A stretch of 64,000 bases of DNA from Rhodovastum sp963709085 (GTDB taxonomy: Bacteria; Pseudomonadota; Alphaproteobacteria; Acetobacterales; Acetobacteraceae). This document shows, piece by piece, positions 38,090 through 47,080 of this stretch. Every line of letters begins with the position of its first letter. The first letter of the stretch is position 1. The position numbers were made by a program, and so were the translations under genes. A model generated the notes under the pieces. It searched no databases, was not told where the DNA came from, and saw only the letters and a list, made by a program, of their open reading frames with translations. The stretch covers positions 138,237 to 202,236 of the forward strand of contig CAVPVB010000011.1 of NCBI GenBank assembly GCA_963709085.1, read 5' to 3'.

Positions 38090-38752
38090 TCAGCCGTCCG
38101 CCGCATCCGGCAGGCGGCGGTGCAATTCATCGACCAGATGCTCGATGGCGACATGCTGCCCGAGTTCGAGTCCGCTGGCGTCATGGTTGTGCTGAAAGCC
38201 GACATGTGCACTCAGGCGATCAAGCATCTGGATGATCTGTGTTGCCTGCCGCTCGGTCCGAAGGTTGACCTGCAGATCGAGGTGATCGCGGCGGGCGACG
38301 GTGACACTTATCCGGTTCTGCTTCATCAGCACGAAGGCGGCGATCAACACCGCCTCGAACGAGGTAAACGACGACAGCAGCGGGAAGGGAAAGGGATCGA
38401 CGGGCACGATGCCAGGGAGCTTCACTGAATTCAACGTCACCCACCCGGCGCAGGCGAGAATTTGGAACAAGACGAAGCGCACCGTGCCGACGAAGCCGCC
38501 GATCGCATCGACCATGGCCTCCCCGCGGGAGCGGCGCTCCAAAGCGTCCGTTTCAACCCGTATGATCTTGTCGATGTTTTCAGCGACGGACGCCGGCGCG
38601 ATCTCTGGTATTGGTTGATTCACAATCAGGCAGTTCAAAATGAACTCATGATATGGTGACTGACCGAATCCGAACTGGATCACATCTTTGCCGAACGCGA
38701 GGTCATTCCAGCACAATACACGTGCCGCGCACCGTGGTGGAGCTCTTACCAT
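38090..38752 (-). CDS. DUF1003 membrane protein
   Basis: The product contains NIDKIIRVETDALERRSRGE, AMVDAIGGFVGTVRFVLFQI, CAGWVTLNSVKLPGIVPVDP, FPLLSSFTSFEAVLIAAFVL and MKQNRISVTVARRDHLDLQV, the typical DUF1003 layout of two membrane helices followed by a basic, helical cytoplasmic tail (NLRTERQATQIIQMLDRLS). Function is unknown for the family. The start is uncertain: ATG 38752 is used, though residues before ~VAENIDKI are not family-like and the true start may be further in. The C-terminus ends at 38090 just after the MITE-containing spacer. Confidence 0.75.
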   Translation of the reverse strand: MVRAPPRCAARVLCWNDLAFGKDVIQFGFGQSPYHEFILNCLIVNQPIPEIAPASVAENIDKIIRVETDALERRSRGEAMVDAIGGFVGTVRFVLFQILACAGWVTLNSVKLPGIVPVDPFPFPLLSSFTSFEAVLIAAFVLMKQNRISVTVARRDHLDLQVNLRTERQATQIIQMLDRLSAHVGFQHNHDASGLELGQHVAIEHLVDELHRRLPDAADG

Positions 38753-38901
38753 AAGATAAGCGTTTCCGCGGTCGCTCGACGTACTTCGCAGGGTAGAGTG
38801 GCCGCCGCAAGAAGGAATCCGAAGGGCATACGGAAAGGCACAGGGCTGTAGTCGATGAGGGTGACCCTTTCCCCTGTAAACACCTCCCGTCGAGAAGGTG
38901 C

Positions 38902-40200
38902 ATGGCATCCCATATCGTTGTTGCGACCTTTGGCTCCCTTGGCGACCTGCACCCCTACCTTGCGTTGGGCGCGGGGCTGCAGGTGCGCGGCCACGCCGTC
39001 ACGATCGCCACCAGTTCGGCACACCGGACGCGGGTGGAAGCGGCGGGACTCACGTGGCGGCGCATGCGACCCGAAATGCCGGATGACCCGGGGCTCGAAG
39101 CGGAATTCATGGACCCCCGGACCGGATCCGAGATCCTGTTCCGCCGCCTTGTCGCTCCGGCGGTCGCTGACAGCTACGCGGATCTACAGGCGGCCACACG
39201 CGCCGCCGATCTCCTGGTTTCGACGCCCCTGTCCATTGCCGCGCCGTTGCTGGCCGAGACAGCAGGGCTGCCGTGGATATCGGCGTTGCTCCAACCGATG
39301 GGCTTCTTTTCGGCTTATGATTTTCCGGTTCTGTCCGGGGCCCAGCGCCTGACCGCCGCGCTGCACTCACTTGGACCCCTGGTCGGGAGACCGATGCGGC
39401 GACTCGCCCGAGAGGCGGCCGGTCCATGGAGTGAGCCGGTTCGCGTCTTGCGTCGAACCCTGGGCTTGCCTGTCCCCGGGCCGGACCCGCTGTTCGAGGG
39501 ACAGCATTCGCCCACCCTGGTCTTGGCGATGTTTTCCCGACTTCTTGCCCACCCCCAGCCAGACTGGCCGCCACATGTCCACATCACCGGCCCGCTCTTC
39601 TGGGACGAGGCCGCGGCGACTGGAAAGCCGCGCCCGGATCTCGATCAATTCCTTGCCGCCGGCCCGCCCCCCATCGTGTTCACCCTTGGCTCGGCCGCGG
39701 TGAACGCCGCCGGGCGGTTCTATGCCGACAGCCTCGCCGCCGCCATGGCGCTCGGACGGAGAGCGATCTTTCTGGTGGGAGCGGCTCCCGCCAACCTCGC
39801 CCAGTTGCCGGACCCATTGCCGGAGGGAATGCTCGCTCTGCCGTACGTTCCGCACGCGCGGGTGTTCGCGGCATCCGCGGCGATCGTGCATCAGGCCGGT
39901 AGCGGCACGCTGGCTGAGGCACTGCGTGCCGGGCGTCCCATGCTGGCCGTCCCTTTCGCCCATGACCAGCCTGACAACGCGGCGCGCGCGAAACGTCTGG
40001 GCGTTGCACGCGTCGTGCCGGCCGCGCGCTACACCGCCGCCGCCGCCGAGCATGCATTGCGCCGCCTGCTCATGAGTGCCGGCGCGGCGGAACGCGCTGC
40101 CGCTGTCGGGCGGAAGGTGTGGGCCGAGGACGGCATGGGCCGTGCCTGCAGCCTGATCGAAGCTGTCCTGGAAGGTGACCGACGTCCCGGTCCCAAATAA
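38902..40200 (+). CDS. GT1-family glycosyltransferase (UDP-glycosyltransferase-like)
   Basis: The 432-aa product has the GT-B N-terminal start HIVVATFGSLGDLHPYLALG, RGHAVTIATSSAHRTRVEAA, and a C-terminal nucleotide-sugar domain with PIVFTLGSAAVNAAGRFYAD, LALPYVPHARVFAASAAIVH and HQAGSGTLAEALRAGRPMLA then VPFAHDQPDNAAR. This last block is the HxGxGTxxEAL...P..DQ..NA signature of MGT/UGT and sterol-type glucosyltransferases. It probably glycosylates a lipid or small molecule. AGAAGG precedes ATG 38902. It is divergent from the DUF1003 gene. Confidence 0.9.
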   Translation: MASHIVVATFGSLGDLHPYLALGAGLQVRGHAVTIATSSAHRTRVEAAGLTWRRMRPEMPDDPGLEAEFMDPRTGSEILFRRLVAPAVADSYADLQAATRAADLLVSTPLSIAAPLLAETAGLPWISALLQPMGFFSAYDFPVLSGAQRLTAALHSLGPLVGRPMRRLAREAAGPWSEPVRVLRRTLGLPVPGPDPLFEGQHSPTLVLAMFSRLLAHPQPDWPPHVHITGPLFWDEAAATGKPRPDLDQFLAAGPPPIVFTLGSAAVNAAGRFYADSLAAAMALGRRAIFLVGAAPANLAQLPDPLPEGMLALPYVPHARVFAASAAIVHQAGSGTLAEALRAGRPMLAVPFAHDQPDNAARAKRLGVARVVPAARYTAAAAEHALRRLLMSAGAAERAAAVGRKVWAEDGMGRACSLIEAVLEGDRRPGPK

Positions 40201-40229
40201 GTTTGCGTAGTCCTGACAGCCCGATCGTA

Positions 40230-40328
40230 TTGACCCGGCTTGGGTGCACTTAAATCCGCAGTGATCATCTCGCAGCGCAGACCATTGCTTTCGGCCAGGG
40301 GCCTTCAAAATAACCCAAGCTGGATCAA
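40230..40328. mobile_element. TA-flanked miniature element, copy C
   Basis: The 99-bp element has ends TTGACCCGGCTTGGGT and ACCCAAGCTGGATCAA with TA on both sides. It lies 30 bp after the glycosyltransferase stop and could form a stem in the transcript. The rest of the spacer to 40594 holds nothing I recognise. Confidence 0.75.
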
Positions 40329-40594
40329 TAAAGGGTCCTGGGCGGCGTGTTAGGGGTAGGTAGAGGATACCCGCGCAGGGGTGACGGCGGGCCTTGCTGG
40401 CCATGCGCCGATGCGCTGTTCTTCGGCCATTTCATCGCGGCCGGCTCGGCAGGCACTCCCGTTCCAGGCGACGGCGCCCGAGCAGCCAGTCGACGGCTTT
40501 AAGGTTGCGAGCGCTTTCAACACGGGTCTGCCTCGCATGAAAACAGGTCAGCGAGCTATCACAGAACACGATAAAAAGATCGTGATGACCTGGC

Positions 40595-43500
40595 GTGAGG
40601 CGGCGCTTGACGAGATTTCTGGCACATCTATTGCTGGTTGCAACCATTGCCTTGGCGCTCGCTCTGGGCTTGCGAACGTACACGGAGAGCGAACCGCGCG
40701 GCATCCGCCAACAATTGGCGGAAGATGAGGTGCTGCGCCTCGTGCATCTCGTCACCGCCGAGCAGCAGCGGATCGCCGAGGGTGCGGAACAGGTGCTGGA
40801 CACGATCGCCAGCATTCCCGCCGTGCAGGACAACCAGGCCGAGGTGTGCCAGCGCCTGATCGCCAACCTGCTGAAGCGTTCGCCGCGCTACAATTCCGCC
40901 GCCATCCTCGGCCTCGACGGACATAATTTCTGTGCGCCTGATCAGCAGGCTGCCACCCTGGACGTGTCCGACCGAACCGATTTCCGCCTCGCCCTTCAGA
41001 CCGGGGGCTTCGTGATCGGCGAATATCTCGTGGGCCGCGGCTCTGAAAAGCCGGGCGTCCCTATGGCCAAGCCGATTACGAATCAGAACGGCCAGGTCGT
41101 AGGTGTGGTCGAGGTGGGGCTCGACGTTCGACTGGCTCGGCCGGCAGCTCGCGCGTCTCGCGCTGCCGCCGGGCGCTGTCGCGACGATCGCTGATCGCAA
41201 CGGCATCATCCTCGCCCGAACTCCCGATGGGGCGCCCGGCGTCGGTCAGCCCATCCCTGCCGGGGACCGCTACAGTCTGGAGGGACACGAGATCAGGATC
41301 GCCCCTGTGACGGGCCTGGACGGACGCCTGCACCTCGAAGGGTATTCGCCGCCCGGCGCCGATCCGCAGGGATTGCGCGTCTGGATCGGGCTGGACCGGA
41401 TGGCCTCCTTTGCGGCGGCGACACAGGCAAACCGCGTGGCCCTGATGCTGACCATCGCCGGGGCTGTATTGGCCGCAGTGATCGCGGCCCTGCTTGGCAA
41501 GCGCCTGATCCGTCGCTTGCACGACCGCCTGCTTGCTGGCGTCGATCGCCGGCGTACGCGCAACATTCCCGCCCGCGCGGGCCTGTCCGGGGATCCCAGC
41601 GGGTTCGGTCGCCGTGCCGATGCCTTCGGCCGCACGGCTGACGCGCACGATGCGCAGCAGCCTGCCCTGCCGGTCAGCATAGCGCTGCTCGACAAGGCCG
41701 GCACCATCGTGGCGGTCAACGAGGCGTGGCGCCGTTTCGCCGCCGAGAACGGGGCGCTGGACCGGGACGCGTTCATCGGCTGGAATTATCTGGCCGTCAC
41801 CCGATCCGCCGCCTCGGCCGAGGGACATGGGTATGCGGCCGAGGTTGCCGCGGCGTTGCCCCGGGTACTGGCCGGCGAACAGGAACAGTTCACCTCCTAC
41901 TACCCCTGTCACGGTCCCGGCGGAGAACACTGGTTCCTTCTCATCGCCGTTCCCGCGCCACTGCACGGCGGCGGCGCGGTGGTGATGAACATCGACGTCA
42001 GCACCGTCCACCAAACGGATGAGCACCAGAGTGAAGAACTGTTCCGTATGATGTTCGAGCAGGCGGCGGTCGGGATGGCGCAGGTGGGCCTCAACGGCGC
42101 GTGGCAGCGGGTCAACGACAAGCTGTGCGCCATCACAGGATATACGCGCGATGAACTCCTGACCCGCACATTCGCCGACATCACTCATCCTGATGAGCGC
42201 GAAGCCGACTTTGCATCCGGAAAGGCGCTGCTTGCAGGAGAGATCACCACCTTCACCCGCGAGAAGCGCTACCTGCGCAAGGACGGCGGCGTTGTCTGGG
42301 TCAACCTCGCGGTGTCCCTTCTGCGCGACCCTGAGGACCGGCCGGAGCGATTCATGGCCGTCATCGAGGACATCACCGAGCGCAAGCGCTTCGAGGTGGC
42401 GCTGCGGGAAAGCGAAACCCGCCTTCAACTTGCACGCGAGGCTGCCGGCTTTGGCGTTTCGGACTGGAACCTGGTCACCGGCACGGCGGTCTGGTCTGAC
42501 GAGAAATGGCGGCAACTGGGCCGCGAGCCGCAAGCCGGCAGCCTGGACCGCGAGGCCTGGGCCGCGAGCCTCCATCCCGAAGATCGGGAGCGCGTGCTGG
42601 GCGAACTGGCGGCTTCCTTCGCTGACCCCGCCCGATCCTACGACACTGAGTATCGCGTGGTCTGGCCTGACGGGACGGTCCGGTGGCAACTGGTCAAAGG
42701 GAAGGTGTCCCGCGGTGCGGGCGGCGAGGCCGTGCGTTTGATCTGTCTGAGCCTGGACGTGACCGAACGGCGGGACATTGAAGCGGCGTTGCGTCGGGCG
42801 CAAAGGCTGGAAGCGGTCGGCCAGCTCACCGGCGGGCTTGCGCATGATTTCAATAACCTGCTCGGCATCATCGTCTTGGAAGCGGAGTCGTTGGCGGACG
42901 GACCAGAGCCGTCGACGGCGCGTGCCGCCAGCGAGATTGTCAGCACCGCCCAGCGTGGCGCCGACCTCGTCCATCGGCTGCTTGCCTTTGGGCGGCGCCA
43001 GCCGCTGCGGGTGCAGGTGGTCGATCTCAATGCATTGCTGCAACAAGAGGCCGCCTTGTTGTGCCGGACCCTTCCGGAGTCGATACAGGTCGATCTGGAC
43101 CTGGCACAGGACCTTTGGGCCGTGGAGGTCGATCCGTCGGAATTGCAGTCCGCGCTGCTGAACCTCGCGATCAACGCCCGCGATGCCATGCCCGACGGCG
43201 GCAGGCTGGTCATAGCCACCGCCAATGTCGTGTTGAACGCTGGTGCGGCGAAGGCTGCCGAGGTGGCGCCCGGCGACTATGCCGGGCTGACCGTGGCGGA
43301 CACCGGCACCGGCATGAGCTCGAGGGTAATGGAACAGGCGTTGGAGCCTTTCTTCACCACCAAGTCGCCGGGGGTTGGCACAGGGCTTGGTTTGCCGATG
43401 ATCTACGGCCTTGTCCGCCAGTCCGGCGGTCACCTGACCATCGAGAGCGCGCCCGGGGTAGGGACGACGGTACGGCTGCTGCTGCCGCGTGCGTGCGCCC

Positions 43501-43907
43501 AGGCCGGGCCGTCGGTTGCGATGCCGGCGCCGGCGCCGGTTCGTGGTCGCGGCCGGGTCCTGCTGGTTGACGACAACGAGCCGTTGCGCACGGTGGCCAC
43601 CCGCCAGTTGGCGTCGCTCGGCTATGAGGTGTGGCCGGCCGAATGCGGTCCGGTCGCGCTGTCGATGCTGCGCGACGGCCAGCGCTTCGACCTGCTGTTC
43701 ACCGACGAGGTCATGCCAGGGGGGATGAGCGGCACCCAACTTGCGGAAGCTGCCCGGAGGATCCAGCCGGAGCTGAAGGTGCTGTTCACCAGCGGTTATC
43801 ACCAGCCGGCCGCGGCAAACACCGGAGCCGAAATCCGCCACGTCTTGGCCAAGCCATACCGGCGGGCAGATCTTGCCGCCAAGGTGCAAGAGGCCTTGGC
43901 CGCCTGA
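40595..43907 (+). pseudogene. Hybrid sensor histidine kinase with receiver domain, frameshifted
   Basis: From GTG 40595 the protein has TM1 (FLAHLLLVATIALALALGL) and a periplasmic double-Cache-like sensor (AILGLDGHNFCAPDQQAATL). One base shift near 41128 joins VVEVGLD to FDWLGRQLARLALPPGAVAT in the frame open to 43907. This part has TM2 (ALMLTIAGAVLAAVIAALLG), three PAS-type domains, a HisKA box GGLAHDFNNLL with the phosphoacceptor His, HATPase motifs (NLAINARDAMPDGG; VADTGTGM; PFFTTKSPGVGTGLGL) and a C-terminal receiver with LLVDDN, DLLFTDEVMPGGM and LAKPYR. It would sense an external ligand and signal by phosphorelay; no dedicated output gene is adjacent. Apart from the indel all catalytic residues are intact. 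Confidence 0.85.
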
Positions 43908-44169
43908 TCCCGCCCGGAACGATACGTGTCACGTCTCGCTGACGCGAGATCTGTCTTGATCAGGCGGGGCGATGAGGGCGTAACTTGCCGGGCGACAGCC
44001 ATAAGCTTGCTCGGGTAGCGGAGACATTCCTGGATGACTCGGGAGGTCAAGCCGCAGCAGGTCATCGAATTGCTCGCGGCTGGCTGGCAGCGGACGACGC
44101 GGCGCTCGCGCGGGACGGCGCGGCAGCGTATCATGTTTTCGGTTTCTGGTTCGGATTCGAGGGTTTCTC
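43908..44169. other. Intergenic, nothing recognised
   Basis: A 262-bp spacer between the kinase and the OmpA-family gene. No repeat, RNA or convincing promoter was recognised. Confidence 0.5.
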
Positions 44170-44853
44170 ATGCACATGCGCCGCTTCTGGCCGTGCGTGC
44201 CGGCGATCGTGTTCGCCGTGCTGGCCGGTGCGAGCCCGGCAATTGCCCAGCAGGGCCCGGGCGGTGGCGCCGATCAGGGGGGCGCGCCGAAAGGGTCCTG
44301 GCAGACCCCGGGCGAGATCCACGCCCCTACCGGGCCGTGGCAGACGCCGGGGCAGATCCATCCGCCTACCGGCCCATGGCAGACGCCGGGCGAGATCCAT
44401 GCGCCCACGGGGCCGTGGCAGAAACCGGGCGAAATCCAGGTGCCCAAGGGCATCCAGGCGCTCCGCTCGATCGACACGGCGTGCGAGCGGCGGGTGAGCG
44501 TCGTGGCGGATGCGCTGTTCGATTTCGACAAATCCGACCTGCGGCCGGACGCGGTGGAGACGCTGGCGGCGCTGGGGCCGGAAATCGCCAAGGCGGGCAG
44601 ACACCCGGTGGTGGTGGAGGGCCATACCGACGGCATTGGCACGGATGCGTACAATTTCCGCCTGTCCGAGCAGCGGGCGCGGTCGGTGCGCGACTGGCTG
44701 GTTCGGCAGGGGGTGGTTCCCGGCGATACGGCGATCAAGGGGTATGGCAAGACGCGGCCGGTTGTGCCGAACCAGACGGCCGACGGGCGCGATAACCCGG
44801 AGGGACGGCAGAAGAACCGGCGGGTGGAGATTGCGATCAATACGTGCGGGTAA
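44170..44853 (+). CDS. OmpA-family outer-membrane/peptidoglycan-binding protein with 13-residue repeats
   Basis: The 227-aa product has a signal peptide (FWPCVPAIVFAVLAGASPAI-AQ), then four tandem 13-residue repeats of the form GPWQTPGEIHAPT at about residues 42-93, and a C-terminal OmpA/MotB domain with DALFDFDKSDLRPDAVETLA, VVEGHTDGIGTDAYNFRLSE, QRARSVRDWL and NRRVEIAI. The NTDG/LSxxRAxxV pattern predicts peptidoglycan binding in the periplasm. The Pro-rich repeat probably spans the periplasm or cell wall. Both Met 1 and Met 3 could start it. Confidence 0.9.
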   Translation: MHMRRFWPCVPAIVFAVLAGASPAIAQQGPGGGADQGGAPKGSWQTPGEIHAPTGPWQTPGQIHPPTGPWQTPGEIHAPTGPWQKPGEIQVPKGIQALRSIDTACERRVSVVADALFDFDKSDLRPDAVETLAALGPEIAKAGRHPVVVEGHTDGIGTDAYNFRLSEQRARSVRDWLVRQGVVPGDTAIKGYGKTRPVVPNQTADGRDNPEGRQKNRRVEIAINTCG

Positions 44854-44927
44854 GAGGGCTCGCGGCCGAGAGCGCCTTGGATCATGCTGTCTGTTGCGGA
44901 ATAAAGTAAGCTCGTTTTCAAAGACGT

Positions 44928-45366
44928 TCGTCGGCGTACCGCTAAACTGTTCAGCGGGTATTGAGTTCGATCAACAGCTTGCCTGACTCGTTAATTCGTT
45001 CAACAAGGTTGACGACGGCCCCGGTGACTCGTTAATTCATTCAGCAGGGTGGCCGCAACCTTGCACCTGTGCCGCAAGGCCATTCAGGCCCGGACGAGAC
45101 CGAGGGGGACCGCTGTCGGGTGCACATGCTGCACGATCGGCGCTTCAGGAGCCTGATCAACCGGACTGGGACAGAGCGCGCGGCGTCCCCGACGGGAACG
45201 GATGCCCCAAGGCCCATGCACCATTAAATGCTTCAGCCGCTGAACGAATTAACGAGTCAACCAGCGCTGCTGAACGCTTTAATGGTGTTGCTGAACGAAT
45301 TAACCGTACGCCGACAACGTCCTTGGAAACAAGATTTTAGTTTGCATTATAACAAGTGAGAAGGAG
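44928..45366. repeat. Iteron-like array, left inverted arm of the 8-kb island
   Basis: About six copies of a motif like GCTGAACGAATTAAC (or its complement GTTAATTCGTTCAGC) lie at about 44943, 44989, 45031, 45238, 45268 and 45289, several followed by GAGTCA. The whole stretch, from GTCGGCGTACCGCTAAAC to GAGAAGGAGCATTAT, is an inverted copy of 52450-52912. No gene is apparent. Confidence 0.8.
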
Positions 45367-45399
45367 CATTATCAATTCTTATAGGTCGTTGAGCCGCCC

Positions 45400-45499
45400 A
45401 TGCCCAGTTCCTTCACCGAAGCCCGCAATCGGCAACTGGCTCGCCTGCAGGGGGCTAAGCCGCCGACTGCCCGCGCCGCCATGGCGCTGGCGAAAAAAC
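45400..45499 (+). pseudogene. 5-prime fragment of a second copy of the island integrase
   Basis: ATG 45400 begins MPSSFTEARNRQLARLQGAK then PPTARAAMALAK, nearly the same as the first ~32 codons of the integrase at 51713 (MPGSFTEARKRQMARLQGTK). The match ends where the Fic gene ends (45500). So each end of the island has an integrase start pointing inwards. Confidence 0.8.
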
Positions 45500-46699
45500 C
45501 TATGGAGGGAGCGGCTGCGCGCCTTCACTCAGGATCGCGAGGTAGCGGTCGTACGCATAAAGACGGTTGCGTTGGCGCCCAGTAATCTCGCGGACAACAC
45601 CGAGGCGCGTCAGCGTTTCCAGGCTGACGTTGACGGTGGCCGGCGACAGCTTGGTCGCGGCCGTAACCGACTTTTGCGATACCAACAGTCGGCGTTTCAG
45701 GTGCTCATGCACCCGCAAGACTGAGCCCGCTCGGTCCGCCTCTCCTTCAATCCGCTTCCGATCAGCGTCGAATAGCGCAATGATGCGCCCGGCGGCGTCC
45801 ACTGCCTGCGAGGCAGTGGTCTCGACGCCGGCGAGGAAGAATTCCAGCCATGCCTCCCAGGTGCCTCGTTCGCGCACCTCCTGCAGCAGGCGGTAGTAGT
45901 CGCTTCGGTGGGTCTTGAAATAGAGGCTGAGATAAAGCAGCGGTTGTCGCAGGATACCCTCGGAGCAGAGCATCAGCGTGATCAGAAGGCGGCCGACCCG
46001 CCCGTTGCCATCAAGGAAGGGGTGAATCGTCTCGAACTGGACATGCGCGAGGCCAGCGCGGACCAGCGGCGGCAAATTCGTGCCGTGCTCGTGAAGGAAC
46101 AGTTCCAGCTTGCCGAGGCAGGGCAGAACCTCATGCGGCGGGGGCGGCACATACATTGCGTTGCCCGGCCGTGTACCGCCAACCCAGTTCTGGCTCGTGC
46201 GGAACTCGCCAGGTTGCTTGGTCGCACCGCGGCCGTCGCGCAGCAGGCGCTCGTGCAGTTCACGAATGAGGCGAAGCGACAGCGGCAGAGTCGCCAACCT
46301 GTCGAGGCCGTGCTGCATGGCCGCAACGTAGTTGGAGACTTCGCGCACATCGTCGAACCGGGCCGCCATGTCCTCCCCTGCCTCCAGGGCGAAGAGATCG
46401 GTGAGTGACGACTGGGTGCCCTCGATTTGGGAGGAAAGCAGCGCTTCTTTGCGGACATAGGCATAGAGGAACATCTGCGGGTCGGGCAGGACCTGAGCCA
46501 AGCCATCCAGGCGGCCGAGCGCCCGATCGGCACGACCCAGGACCGGAAGGAGGGGCCACAGCTCAAGCGGCGGCTCAGGAGGCAATGGCGGCGGGACAAA
46601 CGCCCGCACCCTCTCGCCCGCCACGACGTTCTCGACGAACCGTCCCAGACGGGCGGAGCTTGCGGAATTTGAATTGGGAGGGCCGGTACTGATCACCAC
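45500..46699 (-). CDS. Fic-domain protein (AMPylator-like) with inhibitory helix and wHTH tail
   Basis: The intact 399-aa product has an N-terminal Fic/DOC-associated region with the inhibitory motif SSQIEG (S/T-xxx-E-G) near residue 92, the catalytic Fic motif HPFLDGNGRVGR near residue 225 with His, Asp, Asn and both Arg present, and the flap-type WVGGTRPGNAMYVPPPP. The C-terminal ~90 residues look like a winged helix (SVTAATKLSPATVNVSLETL). This is the class II, self-inhibited type that transfers AMP from ATP to a protein target. It points toward the left arm and is divergent from the helicase gene. Confidence 0.92.
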   Translation of the reverse strand: MVISTGPPNSNSASSARLGRFVENVVAGERVRAFVPPPLPPEPPLELWPLLPVLGRADRALGRLDGLAQVLPDPQMFLYAYVRKEALLSSQIEGTQSSLTDLFALEAGEDMAARFDDVREVSNYVAAMQHGLDRLATLPLSLRLIRELHERLLRDGRGATKQPGEFRTSQNWVGGTRPGNAMYVPPPPHEVLPCLGKLELFLHEHGTNLPPLVRAGLAHVQFETIHPFLDGNGRVGRLLITLMLCSEGILRQPLLYLSLYFKTHRSDYYRLLQEVRERGTWEAWLEFFLAGVETTASQAVDAAGRIIALFDADRKRIEGEADRAGSVLRVHEHLKRRLLVSQKSVTAATKLSPATVNVSLETLTRLGVVREITGRQRNRLYAYDRYLAILSEGAQPLPP

Positions 46700-47080
46700 G
46701 CTATTTTAGAGGATAGCCTTTCGCTAAAACAAGCCTCGGCCTTGTTTTCAGATCTTTGAACAGCGACCGGGAGCCAAGCACGCTCGGTGCGCGATGGTCG
46801 ACTGGGTGCCAGCGCCGCCGTCGCGCCGCTGGGGCTGGCGTCAGTGGCAATCGCCATGTGCAGTGCGAGCTGGTCGTGCGTCCGGGCGAACTGTTGCAGG
46901 GCGAAGATCCGGCCTGCCGGAGCGAGCCCCCCAGCATCCCTCCACCCGCGCTGGCTTGCCCCCTGATTGGTTCGGAGCGCACAACATGTTGGAGGAAAAA
47001 CAAAACTGGTCACCTACATCTTGCGCCGGGATGCCTGCCAAGGTCTAATCCAGGCTCGGTCGCGAAGAATGGGGTGAACG
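46700..47080. promoter_or_regulatory. Divergent spacer between fic and helicase genes
   Basis: A 381-bp spacer separates two divergent genes and must hold both promoters. I recognise no operator, repeat or small gene in it. Confidence 0.3.

Noticed and set aside
41076..43889. A 937-aa minus-strand frame opposite the histidine kinase
   Set aside because: Composition and lack of any motif show it to be the antisense shadow of a GC-rich gene.
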